Part shown: piece after piece, positions 1 to 8,042 of the stretch | Numbering within the stretch: position 1 is the stretch's first letter | How the letters are laid out: each line of letters starts with the position of its first letter | Source of the DNA: Fen-1058 sp964398185 | GTDB taxonomy: Bacteria; Chloroflexota; Anaerolineae; Fen-1058 | Assembly: GCA_964398185.1 (NCBI GenBank) | Contig: CAYNML010000007.1 | Location: 1 to 64,000, forward strand | Length of the DNA stretch: 64,000 nucleotides | Direction: 5' to 3' | Notes under the pieces: model-generated | Database searches by the model: none | What the model was told of the DNA's origin: nothing | The model's input: the letters and a program-made list of their open reading frames with translations, nothing else | Translations under genes and position numbers: made by a program

Positions 1-80
1 AGTATCAGTTAATTTCGAGGCGGTTTCTTCTCATTTCGCCCTGGGCGATACAAACCCTGATCGGAGGAGAAGAACTAATT

Positions 81-470
81 GTGAACACAAAAGATAGCAA
101 GGTTGAATCAATTTCTTTTGGAGGGACAAAGCAAGACACAATTGCCAATATTATCGACTGGCTCGGTCCACCGGAAGGTATTTACGCAAAGCATGTGGGG
201 CCAGAAGATGTTAGTCTGGTAATTTACCTTTTTTATCCATCCAAAGGTGCTTGGTATATTGCTGAAGGGAAACCTCAGCCGGGGCTTCCCGCAGTAGATC
301 GCATTTTGGGTGAAATGACTATTTCGCAAGCATTTTATACGGTACCGGGAACTATTGAGTCGGTGCTCGCAAATGGGCAACAATCACCTGGGTATATTAA
401 TTGTGTGCTTAGCAACCTTCAATCATGGAATGGGTATGGTGCCATGCATGTGAACAAATCGTGTCCATAA
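81..470 (+). CDS. Hypothetical protein, 129 aa
   Basis: Unknown function. The GTG start at 81 is preceded by a strong Shine-Dalgarno (GGAGGAGA at 63-70). The protein is soluble, with no signal peptide or membrane segment, and has an early DWLGPPEG stretch followed by a hydrophobic strand and YPSKG. That pattern vaguely recalls small proteins of unknown function I have seen in Chloroflexota, but I cannot name a family. It lies in an AT-richer stretch (1-1200) unlike the GC-rich sequence after 1330, which may reflect horizontal acquisition. The ORF is intact, and the ribosome site makes a real gene likely. Confidence 0.6.
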   Translation: MNTKDSKVESISFGGTKQDTIANIIDWLGPPEGIYAKHVGPEDVSLVIYLFYPSKGAWYIAEGKPQPGLPAVDRILGEMTISQAFYTVPGTIESVLANGQQSPGYINCVLSNLQSWNGYGAMHVNKSCP

Positions 471-640
471 CGGCACAAACAACATGAAAATGACTTGTCG
501 CAATTTCGACGCTGTGCTAGATTCTTTAGTCAGCAGAGGACACTCTCAGCGTGGCGTGTCATGAGGATTAGTTGACCACAACCTTTTGGCTAATTTCGAG
601 AAGACAATAAAACAACTGCTAACAGAAAAGAGGACGTAAA

Positions 641-769
641 ATGGCGGATGATGTCCATATTACTGATTGGGAACTGTACCAAGTGCTCACAAATCGATCT
701 TTGTACAGCAAGACCCAGTTTTATGATGATCTTGGCAATGTTGTGCAATTGCCTTTCATAGGAGAATAG
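641..769 (+). CDS. Small ORF, 42 aa
   Basis: ATG at 641 follows AGGACG with a short spacer, and the ORF runs 42 codons to TAG at 767-769. The product (starts MADDVHITDW, ends PFIGE) is acidic, with no signal peptide or membrane segment. The next gene begins four bases after this stop, and its ribosome site (AGGAGA) lies within the end of this ORF, which suggests translational coupling. Function unknown. It could also be the truncated remnant of a longer gene. Confidence 0.4.
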   Translation: MADDVHITDWELYQVLTNRSLYSKTQFYDDLGNVVQLPFIGE

Positions 770-773
770 GCCT

Positions 774-1175
774 ATGTCTACGGACAGGCGTTTGCGAATA
801 GAAAAAATCTTGGAAGAAGTATTCGCTGAGCTAAGAGCCCTCGAACCTAGTGATTATGTGGTGCAGCGTTATTCCAGCAGCCTACAAAGGCTGCTGGTCA
901 GCGTAACACCTATAGGTGCAGATGGAACAAGTATAGTCGATGCACGCCAGTTCCTGCTCTTTGAGGGAGTAAGCTATCTTCAGGTGCTGCCGTTTTGGAA
1001 AGATGCACCAATACGCTTGATGCCTTTTGAGGAACAAGAAAAATTCCTTAAGGAAATTGGACTGAATGTGTCTGAAGATAGATTGCCCTGTGTTGCTTAC
1101 GCCAAAGCTGACCGATGCAGCCTTTATATCGTATTCTTTTTTGTGGACCTACTCAAGTCTATGCCTAACATGTAG
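774..1175 (+). CDS. Hypothetical protein, 133 aa
   Basis: ATG at 774 follows AGGAGA at 760-765 and lies four bases after the preceding small ORF, so the two are probably co-transcribed. The protein starts with a charged amphipathic helix (LRIEKILEEVFAEL), then mixed alpha/beta sequence. The C-terminus is hydrophobic (YIVFFFVDLL) and may be frayed or membrane-associated. No family recognised. Base composition is AT-richer than the rest of the window, like its two upstream neighbours. Confidence 0.5.
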   Translation: MSTDRRLRIEKILEEVFAELRALEPSDYVVQRYSSSLQRLLVSVTPIGADGTSIVDARQFLLFEGVSYLQVLPFWKDAPIRLMPFEEQEKFLKEIGLNVSEDRLPCVAYAKADRCSLYIVFFFVDLLKSMPNM

Positions 1176-1326
1176 TGCGGCGAGCAGGTAAGTTCCCCCA
1201 GTGGATAAGCGGATAGCGCGCGGCGAACATCCGGAGGCTGACACCGGACTTTAACACGGACATCGGACAGAAGCGGATTCCCTCGCGCGCGGAGGGAGTC
1301 CGTTGAAGGGAACTCCCATCCGCTCC
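1176..1326. other. Noncoding spacer, no recognised element
   Basis: This stretch separates the AT-rich left end from the GC-rich block and lies downstream of converging genes. It contains several short CCGGA/TCCGG words and GC-rich inverted segments (for example around 1218-1224 and 1284-1294) that could fold, but I see no clean terminator hairpin with a T-run and no recognisable RNA gene. Confidence 0.4.
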
Positions 1327-2580
1327 TCACTCAGCCGCAGACGGCTTCTTCACCCGCGGCATCCAGAACGCCATCAACCCCGCCGCGATGAGGGCTAACG
1401 TGCCGCCGAAGATAAACGGCGCCGACGGGCCAAAGCCGCTCCACGCGCCCACGCCCTGCCACAACACCCCCGCGATCACGGAAGCCGGAAAAGCCAGCAG
1501 GCCAATGGCCGCATTGTAACTGCCATACGCCGTGCCGCGCAGTTCCGCCGGAACCAGATCGGCCACGAGCGCATTCGCTGCGCCGTAGGCCAGGCCATAG
1601 TAGCCGCCGTACAGCGCATACAACACCCACACCTGCCAGCCGCTCTGCGCCAGCCCGAAGCCCAGATAGATCAACGCATACACCAGCCAGCCGCCCACGA
1701 TCAAGCGGCGCCGTCCGATCCGATCGGAGAGCGAACCGGCGGGCGTGGAGATCACCGCGTAGATCAGGTTGAACGTGGCGACCATCGCCAGAATGCCCAC
1801 CACACTCACGCCCAGGTCCTGCGCGCGCAGCACCAGAAACGCATCGGACGAATTGCCCAGCGTGAAGAGGCCGACGATGATCATGAAGATCATGAAGGGG
1901 CGGCCCAGCGCGCGGAAAGCAAACTTCGGCGCGGCGCGCTGGCCCCTCACGGTCACATCTTTCGCGCCAACCGCCAATGAAATTACGGCTAACATGGCGG
2001 GGATCAAACTCACCACCACGACGACGCGAAAGGTCTGCTCGCTCAGATCGGCGCTGCCGGCCTGCACCAGCCACACCACAAACATGGCGATCAACAATCC
2101 GGCCAGTGCCCCCGCCGTGTCGGCCGCTCGATGGAATCCGAAGGCCAGCCCGCGCTGCTTGGGATCGATCGAATCGGCGATCAGCGCGTCACGGGGCGCG
2201 GTGCGCAGGCCCTTGCCCACCCGATCGACCCACCGCACCACGGCGATCGCTTCCCACGTCGCGGCCAGCAGGAAGAACGGTTTGGAGAGCGCCGACAGAC
2301 CATAGCCGACGACGGCCAGCCACTTGCGCTGATGCAGCCGGTCCGACAGCCAGCCGGAGAACAACTTCAAGATGCTCGATGTTGCTTCGGCCACACCCTC
2401 GATGACGCCGATCACGCTCGTGCGCACGCCCAGCACATTCGCCAGGAACAACGGCAAAATGTACATCACCATTTCGCTGGACACGTCCATGAAGAAACTG
2501 GTGAGGCTGACGGCCCACACATTGCGCGGCAGGTTGCGGACGGAAGGTTTTGCTTCAGGCGTTGTCGATTCAGAGGCCAT
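1327..2580 (-). CDS. MFS transporter
   Basis: A 417-aa major facilitator superfamily protein with about 12 hydrophobic segments in two halves joined by a central loop near residues 200-215. The N-half loop 2-3 motif is visible as GWLSDRLHQRK and its C-half counterpart as GSLSDRIGRRR, both variants of the MFS signature GxxxDRxGRR. The segment DRVGKGLRTAPRDALIADS resembles a subgroup of MFS permeases annotated only as transporters, so the substrate cannot be predicted. The ATG at 2580 gives a short charged N-tail before the first membrane segment. It stands alone, with a dispersed repeat upstream at 2605-2672. Confidence 0.88.
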   Translation of the reverse strand: MASESTTPEAKPSVRNLPRNVWAVSLTSFFMDVSSEMVMYILPLFLANVLGVRTSVIGVIEGVAEATSSILKLFSGWLSDRLHQRKWLAVVGYGLSALSKPFFLLAATWEAIAVVRWVDRVGKGLRTAPRDALIADSIDPKQRGLAFGFHRAADTAGALAGLLIAMFVVWLVQAGSADLSEQTFRVVVVVSLIPAMLAVISLAVGAKDVTVRGQRAAPKFAFRALGRPFMIFMIIVGLFTLGNSSDAFLVLRAQDLGVSVVGILAMVATFNLIYAVISTPAGSLSDRIGRRRLIVGGWLVYALIYLGFGLAQSGWQVWVLYALYGGYYGLAYGAANALVADLVPAELRGTAYGSYNAAIGLLAFPASVIAGVLWQGVGAWSGFGPSAPFIFGGTLALIAAGLMAFWMPRVKKPSAAE

Positions 2581-2604
2581 GCGACACCAGCCTTTGCGGC
2601 GTTT

Positions 2605-2672
2605 GTCATTCCCGTGTGTTGTCGGCGGGAATCCAGCATCCTAGATGCCCGACAGAGGCACTCGGGCATGAC
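2605..2672. repeat. Dispersed repeat with two inverted-repeat modules, copy 1
   Basis: GTCATTCCCG...CGGGAATCCA followed by GATGCCCGA...CTCGGGCATGAC: two neighbouring inverted-repeat modules separated by a short spacer. The same arrangement recurs at 9123-9197, 33352-33433 and 51447-51517. Here it fills most of the spacer between the MFS and Rieske genes. Confidence 0.85.
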
Positions 2673-2688
2673 ACTGGCTCGATCGGGT

Positions 2689-3684
2689 TCAGGCGGAAAC
2701 GGCGGCTTGCTCGATCAGCTCACGACGGCGACGGCGATATTGAATGATCGGCCCATCGCCGGGAATCAACTTCTCGCCGATGTCGAGATCGGCGCGTTTG
2801 GGTTCCTGCGTGATCACCACGCGCTTGTCCTGCCGCTCGATGACGAGGTTGCCCAGCGCGCCGAGGTAGTTGAACGCCTGCCGCAAAATCGGCGCTGTGA
2901 CGATGCGCTGATAGGAGCGCAGATACATCAACGTGTTGGCATCGTCGATGGGCGCGAAGGCCACGATGATGTGCATGTCGTCGCCGATCCAGTTGTGCCA
3001 GAGGTTGGGATAACGAAATTGCAGCGAAGGATGCCGCGTGGGTTCAGGCAGCTCGCTGGCCCGCTTCGGTGTCTGACCGGTATCGACTTCGTTATACACC
3101 CAGATTTCGAGCAGGTCGCTTTCGCCGGGACACGAAATCAAACGGCTGAGCGGCCCGTTCACGATCGTTTTGTGGCCGCGCCCGATGGTGGTGCGATGGA
3201 TGAATGGCAGGTGCACCACGTCGAGTTGATTTTCGATGGCGCGCGAGTAGTGCGCGGCCCAGTGATCTGTGACGGTCTTGTGTGGAAACGAATCATCGAT
3301 CGCGTCGAAGAAAGGCAGCGGCGGATATTCGCTCTGCGGTTCGCCGTACCACACGTAGATGAAATCATGCGCTTCCAGGGTAGGCAACGTGCTGACGTGC
3401 ATCGCCTTGGGCGGCTCGGCGCTGCGCCCGTTGGCCGGGATCAACGTGCAGCGCCCCGTTGTATCGAATTGGAAACCGTGGAAGGGACACTCGAGGCAGT
3501 CGCCGCGCACCTCGCCCACGCTCAGCGCTACGCCGCGATGCGGGCAGCGATCGCGCATGACGCTGACGATGCCCTGTGAGTTGCGCCATGCCACCAGCGG
3601 CTCCCCGAAGCGCGTAACACCGATCGGTTTGCCGTGTTTCACTTCCTTCGATTCGAGAATGACGTACCATTGATTGGGGATCAT
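2689..3684 (-). CDS. Rieske [2Fe-2S] aromatic ring-hydroxylating oxygenase, alpha-subunit type
   Basis: 331 aa. The N-terminal Rieske domain has CPHRG near residue 47 and CPFHGF near residue 68, matching C-x-H ... C-x2-H for [2Fe-2S] binding. The catalytic domain has NQLDVVHLPFIH, the mononuclear iron motif (D, H, H) of Rieske oxygenases. Such enzymes hydroxylate or demethylate aromatic or related substrates using electrons from a separate reductase, and none is adjacent, so the substrate is unknown. I chose the ATG at 3684, with AGGA upstream, over the ATG at 3705. The seven extra codons come from the tandem repeat at 3698-3730. Confidence 0.85.
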   Translation of the reverse strand: MIPNQWYVILESKEVKHGKPIGVTRFGEPLVAWRNSQGIVSVMRDRCPHRGVALSVGEVRGDCLECPFHGFQFDTTGRCTLIPANGRSAEPPKAMHVSTLPTLEAHDFIYVWYGEPQSEYPPLPFFDAIDDSFPHKTVTDHWAAHYSRAIENQLDVVHLPFIHRTTIGRGHKTIVNGPLSRLISCPGESDLLEIWVYNEVDTGQTPKRASELPEPTRHPSLQFRYPNLWHNWIGDDMHIIVAFAPIDDANTLMYLRSYQRIVTAPILRQAFNYLGALGNLVIERQDKRVVITQEPKRADLDIGEKLIPGDGPIIQYRRRRRELIEQAAVSA

Positions 3685-3697
3685 ATCATCGTCCTTT

Positions 3698-3730
3698 GAA
3701 TCCATCGAGAATCCATCGAGAATCCATCGA
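3698..3730. repeat. 11-bp tandem repeat, three units
   Basis: Three perfect copies of GAATCCATCGA directly upstream of the Rieske gene. The last copy runs into the first hairpin of the composite element at 3724-3816. Confidence 0.9.
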
Positions 3731-3816
3731 GTGAACTCGATGGCTGATAATGGAAACGTGTTGAAACACGTTTTAACGTGTTTGCTTTATCAGCGCGCGA
3801 ATTCATTCGCGCGGCG
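3724..3816. repeat. Composite hairpin element with GCTGATA linker
   Basis: Hairpin 1 (3724-3743) has arms CCATCGAGT and ACTCGATGG around GA. Then comes CTGATA, a short spacer, and hairpin 2 (3755-3772), AACGTGTT-GA-AACACGTT. A third AACGTGTT follows, then TATCAGC (the linker reversed) and another hairpin, GCGCGAAT-TC-ATTCGCGC, next to the N gap. The whole reads like two elements in inverted orientation. A single related element lies inside a gene at 20442-20492. Confidence 0.75.
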
Positions 3817-3916
3817 NNNNNNNNNNNNNNNNNNNNNNNNNNNNNNNNNNNNNNNNNNNNNNNNNNNNNNNNNNNNNNNNNNNNNNNNNNNNNNNNNNNN
3901 NNNNNNNNNNNNNNNN
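3817..3916. other. Assembly gap (100 N)
   Basis: Exactly 100 N, the conventional scaffold gap of unknown length. It lies between a hairpin-rich element and a 13-bp tandem array, so the assembler probably failed on repeats. Reading frames crossing it are artefacts. Confidence 0.99.
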
Positions 3917-4017
3917 TCGATGCGCGGCGTCGATGCGCGGCGTCGATGCGCGGCGTCGATGCGCGGCGTCGATGCGCGGCGTCGCTGCACGGCGTCGCTG
4001 CACGGCGTCGCTGCGCC
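3917..4017. repeat. 13-bp tandem repeat array
   Basis: Five perfect units of TCGATGCGCGGCG are followed by two of TCGCTGCACGGCG and a partial unit (TCGCTGCGCC). The array begins at the edge of the N gap, so the true number is unknown. It ends eight bases before the stop of the downstream minus-strand iron protein gene. Confidence 0.95.
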
Positions 4018-4025
4018 CGCTGATC

Positions 4026-5144
4026 CTACCCTGCCACACTCACACCGATCAGGCGCCCGATGCCAAACGTCACCGCCGCCGCGGCCAGCCCGAACAACAT
4101 CTGCCGCGTGCCGGAGAACAACACCGAGCGACCGGTGAACAGCGTGATCGCCGCGCCGATGCCGAACAGACCGATGGCGCTGAGGACGGCGCTGACGACA
4201 ATGGCCGTGCCGCCGCTGACGAAGAAGAACGGAAACAGCGGGATGATCGCGCCCATCGCAAAGAGCAAAAACGACGTGATGGCCGCCTCCCACGCTGAGC
4301 CGCCCAACTCCTCCGGATCGATGCCCAGCTCGTCGCGGCTCAGAGCCGCGATGGCGCTCTCCTCGCTGCTCATCATCTGCTGCGCCAACTGCCGCGCCGC
4401 GTTTTCTTCCAGCCCGCGCGCCTGATAGATCAACGCCAGTTCTTCGGCTTCTTCGGCGGGATTCGCCGCGATTTCTTCCTGCTCGGTTCTGATCTGCTTC
4501 TGATACAACTCGCGCGAGCTCTGCACCGACACCCATTCGCCCAGCGCCATGGAGATGGCGCCGGCCAGCAGGCCCGCGATACCCGTCAACACAATGGTGG
4601 CGTTGTTGACCTCCGCGCCGGCCACGCCCATCACCAGACTGAAATTGGACACCAATCCGTCGTTCGCGCCCAGCACCGCCGCGCGCAGTGCATTGCCGCC
4701 CGCCGAGCGATGCCGTCCTTCCAACTGCGCCAGCGCCGGGCCTTCCATGCCGCGCGACGTCTGACTGATCGCATTCAGCAGCATCCCGTGCGATCGTTCC
4801 TGCCGCGCCATGCCGGCGGGCGCGCCCGCCTTGAGATAACCTTGATCGCCTTGTTTCTCCATCGCCGTCATGGAGGGCAGCACGGCGCTCGGCCCGAAGC
4901 GGCGCGCGGCCCACATCAACGTGCGCGTGCGCCAACCGATCTTGACGGGCGGCACGGCGACATGGGCCGCCTTCAACTTCTCGGCCCACGTCGCCGCGTG
5001 CGCTTCTTCGGTCTCGGCCAACCGCCGATAGACCTCGGCAATTTTCGGGTTCTTCTCGATCTCGGCCAGTGTGCGATACAACGCCGCGCTGTTACGTTCG
5101 TCGTTCAGGAATTCAAGGTATTGTTTGGCGGAGGAGGTGGTCAT
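4026..5144 (-). CDS. Ferritin-like / VIT1-CCC1 fusion, membrane iron exporter type
   Basis: 372 aa. The N-terminal ~150 residues form a ferritin-like (rubrerythrin-type) helical domain with FLNDERNSAALY and EEAHAATW, the E-x6-Y and ExxH iron-ligand pattern. The C-terminal ~220 residues match the VIT1/CCC1 family: GANDGLVSNFSLVMGV, a membrane hairpin with SMALGEWVSVQS, a charged cytosolic stretch, then three more membrane segments. This architecture is known from MbfA, an inner-membrane iron or manganese exporter. The start is the ATG at 5144, with AGGA upstream. The in-frame extension to 5234 lacks a better ribosome site. It probably protects against excess cytosolic iron (inference from family). 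Confidence 0.85.
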   Translation of the reverse strand: MTTSSAKQYLEFLNDERNSAALYRTLAEIEKNPKIAEVYRRLAETEEAHAATWAEKLKAAHVAVPPVKIGWRTRTLMWAARRFGPSAVLPSMTAMEKQGDQGYLKAGAPAGMARQERSHGMLLNAISQTSRGMEGPALAQLEGRHRSAGGNALRAAVLGANDGLVSNFSLVMGVAGAEVNNATIVLTGIAGLLAGAISMALGEWVSVQSSRELYQKQIRTEQEEIAANPAEEAEELALIYQARGLEENAARQLAQQMMSSEESAIAALSRDELGIDPEELGGSAWEAAITSFLLFAMGAIIPLFPFFFVSGGTAIVVSAVLSAIGLFGIGAAITLFTGRSVLFSGTRQMLFGLAAAAVTFGIGRLIGVSVAG

Positions 5145-5178
5145 GAAAAGTGTCCTATCTGGGCCAGGGGTGAGGGTC

Positions 5179-6066
5179 TCAGTGAATCCACGGCACTTGC
5201 CAGCTGTGCTCGCGCCACCATACCATCTCGGCATAGAGGCGCAGTGCGTGGGGATGATTGGGCGCGGCGGCGATCAGCGAACTCAGCAGCGCGGCGCTGT
5301 CGGCAAAATAGCCTTTGTCGGCGTAGACCCGCGCCAGGTACCACAACACCCCCGATCGATCCGCGGCGCGATCGAGCGCACGTTTGAACTGCGCGCGGGC
5401 TGCTTGTAGATCACGTTCTTCGCCGCCGAAGTAAGCGCGGCGCAGCGCTTGTTCTCCGGCCGCGATCGTCTCTTTGACGTCCGACAGTTCCGGCGGCAGT
5501 TCCTCGGACCACTCCAGCCAAAAATCGGCGCGGCTCAACACGCGATAGCTATACGCCGCGATGCGGTGCCGTTGATTGAATTTCTCTTCATCTTCAGGAT
5601 CGAACAGCTTCCGCAGGACGTGCTGCATCTCGCGCAGCGCGTTGTGCGTCAGGTAACAGCGCAGCAGGGCATTGGCCGCGCGCCCGTAAGTGGGATCGAT
5701 CGCCAGGGCTTCGTACGCTTTCTCGGCGGCGCTGTCCCATTCCCACTCGTCCTCCAGCAGATCGTTGACCTGCTCGATGAGGGCATCCTGCATGGCGCGC
5801 GTGGGCGAGAAGGGCGCTTCGTCCTCGTCGTCGTCAAAGTCGGGCACACCCAGCATGGCGCGGCGCGAACGGGCCTGCTCGGGTGTCAGACCTTCATCGG
5901 GATCGGTGAAGATCGGTTCGTCGTCGGCGCCGTACGGTTCATCGGACGGCAGCCGCCCGACAAGCTCGTCGTCGTCAAACAGCTCAGCCTCTTCGTCCTC
6001 AAGTTCTTCTTCGTTGTCGGGATCAAAATCGTCGTCGAATAGATCGTCATCGGTGTCAGGGGACAT
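5179..6066 (-). CDS. Acidic TPR-like protein
   Basis: 295 aa. The first ~100 residues are extremely acidic and probably disordered (runs of D and E, such as DDDFDPDNEEELEDEEAEL). Residues ~100-285 form helical repeats with TPR-like spacing (AAEKAYEALAIDPTYGRAAN; ARVYADKGYFADSAALL). No catalytic motif, signal peptide or membrane segment. TPR domains usually mediate protein contacts, and the partner is unknown. It ends 34 bases before the iron exporter gene on the same strand, so the two may share a transcript. The divergent neighbour is the cysteine desulfurase. Confidence 0.6.
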   Translation of the reverse strand: MSPDTDDDLFDDDFDPDNEEELEDEEAELFDDDELVGRLPSDEPYGADDEPIFTDPDEGLTPEQARSRRAMLGVPDFDDDEDEAPFSPTRAMQDALIEQVNDLLEDEWEWDSAAEKAYEALAIDPTYGRAANALLRCYLTHNALREMQHVLRKLFDPEDEEKFNQRHRIAAYSYRVLSRADFWLEWSEELPPELSDVKETIAAGEQALRRAYFGGEERDLQAARAQFKRALDRAADRSGVLWYLARVYADKGYFADSAALLSSLIAAAPNHPHALRLYAEMVWWREHSWQVPWIH

Positions 6067-6145
6067 GGCCGGTCCTTGCGCGCTGCGAGGTTGGGCGCAT
6101 TGTACACCCGTTGCGGAAGGTTGTCAGTTCCGCACTGCGCTTTCG

Positions 6146-6174
6146 TTGACGCCCCTATACCCACATGCTACAAT
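6146..6174 (+). promoter_or_regulatory. Sigma-70-type promoter of the cysteine desulfurase gene
   Basis: TTGACG at 6146-6151 and TACAAT at 6169-6174, 17 bp apart, with TG one base before the -10. Transcription should start near 6181, which rules out the in-frame ATG at 6165 and supports the ATG at 6192. Confidence 0.75.
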
Positions 6175-6191
6175 CGTTGCACGAGGCCAAC

Positions 6192-7355
6192 ATGACACTC
6201 CACAAGCGCAGAATCTATCTCGACCACGCGGCGACCACGCCGGTGGACGCGCGCGTCATCGCAGCGATGCAGCCGTACTGGGCCGAGCATTTCGGCAACA
6301 CGTCGTCCAGCCACTCGATCGGGCGTGAGGCGCAGCAGGGGCTGGATCAAGCGCGCCAGACCGTGGCCGAGGTGCTGGGCTGCTCGCCGCACGAGATCGT
6401 CTTTACGGGCTGCGGCACGGAGAGCGATAATCTGGCGCTGCGCGGTGCGGCCTTTGCCGCGCGTGAAGCTAAACGCGGCAATCACATCATCACCCTCCCG
6501 ATCGAGCATCACGCCGTCGGCGCGACGGTGGAACAGCTGCGCGATCTGCACGGCTTCGACGTGACGTTCGTCGAGGTCGATCAGTACGGCATGGTTGATC
6601 TGGCCGCCCTCGAGCGGGCCATCCGATCGGACACGGTTTTGATCAGCGTGATGTACGCCAACAACGAAGTGGGCACGCTGCAACCGATCGAGGCGATCGG
6701 CGCCTTGGCGCGCGCGCGCGGCATCGTCTTTCACACCGATGCGGTGCAGGCGGGCGGACAGCTCAACCTCAACGTCGATCGGCTCAACGTCGATCTGCTG
6801 GCGCTGTCGGCGCACAAGTTCTACGGCCCCAAAGGCGTGGGGGTGCTGTACGTCCGATCGGGCACGGAACTGATCGCGGCGCTGACGGGCGGCGGGCACG
6901 AGCGCGGGCGGCGGCCCGGCACCGTCAACGTGGCGGAGATCGTGGGACTGGCAACTGCGCTGAAATTGGCGCAGGAGCGGCGCGAGGCCGAGAATGCGCG
7001 CGTGGCGGCGCTGCGCGATCAGCTGGTGGCGGGCGTGTTCGAGCGCATTCCCGATGTGCAGCTGACCGGGCATCCCACGCGGCGGCTGCCCAACAGCGCC
7101 TCGTTTGCCGTCAAAGGCGTGGAAGGCGAGATGCTGTTGCTGGCGCTTGATCTGGAAGGCATCTGTGTCAGCACCGGCTCAGCGTGCACCACGGGCGAAG
7201 CCGAACCGTCGCACGTCCTGCTCTCGCTAGGGTTCGATCGAGAGTGGGCGCTGGGATCGCTGCGGATGACATTGGGGCATCTGACGAAGCCCGAAGATAT
7301 TGCGACGGTACTGGATGTGCTGCCGCGGGTGGTCGCACAACTGCGTAGCGCGTAG
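6192..7355 (+). CDS. Cysteine desulfurase (NifS/IscS family, class V aminotransferase fold)
   Basis: 387 aa. A PLP enzyme that removes sulfur from L-cysteine as an enzyme-bound persulfide. Visible motifs: YLDHAATTPV at the N-terminus, HIITLPIEHHA, the PLP lysine in SAHKFYGPKGVG, and the catalytic cysteine loop STGSACTTGEAEPSHVL, which has the IscS/NifS pattern. The start follows GAGG and fits the promoter at 6146-6174. The nearby mnmA (7974) is a standard sulfur acceptor of this family, so tRNA thiolation is the likely use. No IscU, SufBCD or other Fe-S scaffold gene is in the window. Confidence 0.93.
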   Translation: MTLHKRRIYLDHAATTPVDARVIAAMQPYWAEHFGNTSSSHSIGREAQQGLDQARQTVAEVLGCSPHEIVFTGCGTESDNLALRGAAFAAREAKRGNHIITLPIEHHAVGATVEQLRDLHGFDVTFVEVDQYGMVDLAALERAIRSDTVLISVMYANNEVGTLQPIEAIGALARARGIVFHTDAVQAGGQLNLNVDRLNVDLLALSAHKFYGPKGVGVLYVRSGTELIAALTGGGHERGRRPGTVNVAEIVGLATALKLAQERREAENARVAALRDQLVAGVFERIPDVQLTGHPTRRLPNSASFAVKGVEGEMLLLALDLEGICVSTGSACTTGEAEPSHVLLSLGFDREWALGSLRMTLGHLTKPEDIATVLDVLPRVVAQLRSA

Positions 7356-7382
7356 TGCAGGAAAGCGTAAAAGGAGCGCGAG

Positions 7383-7928
7383 ATGGAAGTTAAACAGTTG
7401 TTGCGCGCGGAAGATGTGTTGCTGATGGAAAACCTTGGCCGCTGGGAATTGGTGAAAGGAGAGTTGATCACAATGAATCCAGCCGGTGGTGAACATGGGC
7501 GATTAGCGCTGTCGTTGGGGGCGGCCCTGTGGAATTTTGTCAGACCACGCAAGCTGGGAGAAGTATTTGGCGCTGAAACCGGGCTGTTTACCGGGCGTGA
7601 TCCTGACACGGTGCGGGCGGCTGATGTCATGTTTGTCTCTAACGAGCGCTTATCTCGCGTAAGTGACCTGACAGGTTTTCTAACCGTAGCACCCGATCTG
7701 GCGGCGGAAGTTGTGTCGCCCCATGATTATTGGGGTGAGGTGGAAGAAAAAGTCGCCGAGTACCTGGCCGTCGGTGTCAGATTGGTCTGGGTGATCAATC
7801 CAAAGACCAAGAGCGTGCATGTTTATCGACCGGGGAATGAGGTCTTGCGGTTGAGTGGTGATGAGGAGCTGACGGGTGCTGAGGTGCTGCCGGGATTTGT
7901 CGTGAAGGTGAGCGAGTTATTTGAGTAA
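7383..7928 (+). CDS. Uma2 family (DUF820) restriction-endonuclease-fold protein
   Basis: 181 aa with the Uma2/DUF820 pattern: WELVKGELITMNPAGGEHG, then RAADVMFVSNERL, PDLAAEVVSPHDYW and LVWVINPKTKSVHVY. These contain the acidic residues and strand order of the PD-(D/E)XK fold. Known members are mostly uncharacterised and occur in large paralogous sets in Cyanobacteria and Chloroflexota. AAGGAG precedes ATG 7383. It sits between the desulfurase and mnmA, 27 bases after the former, but nothing suggests it takes part in sulfur transfer. Confidence 0.85.
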   Translation: MEVKQLLRAEDVLLMENLGRWELVKGELITMNPAGGEHGRLALSLGAALWNFVRPRKLGEVFGAETGLFTGRDPDTVRAADVMFVSNERLSRVSDLTGFLTVAPDLAAEVVSPHDYWGEVEEKVAEYLAVGVRLVWVINPKTKSVHVYRPGNEVLRLSGDEELTGAEVLPGFVVKVSELFE

Positions 7929-7930
7929 AA

Positions 7931-8042
7931 CGTACTACGTGAGACGTACTGCGTAATGAGTAATGCATAACGCGTGAATAACCAACAACCAACAACCAAC
8001 AACCAGCTGCCAGCAATCAACAACCAACAACCAGCCGCCACA
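7931..8042. repeat. Heptanucleotide tandem repeat tract, 16 units
   Basis: A continuous 7-bp periodicity: units such as CGTACTA, CGTGAGA and CGTAATG (7931-7979) grade into AACCAAC and AACCAGC (7980-8035), ending CGCCACA at 8042. It starts two bases after the stop of the Uma2 gene and runs through the 5' end of mnmA, encoding its first ~23 residues. Confidence 0.9.

Noticed and set aside
2131..3579. 482-codon plus-strand frame across the MFS and Rieske genes
   Set aside because: Spans two real minus-strand genes and the repeat between them.
3917..4017. CRISPR or iteron/origin array
   Set aside because: 13-bp units are adjacent without spacers, and no replication gene or AT-rich region is nearby.
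3790..4989. Minus-strand 399-codon frame crossing the N gap
   Set aside because: It reads through 100 N and the 13-bp array, and overlaps the real iron-exporter gene in another frame.
7931..8042. CRISPR-like array
   Set aside because: Units are 7 bp with no spacers; no cas genes. A simple tandem repeat.
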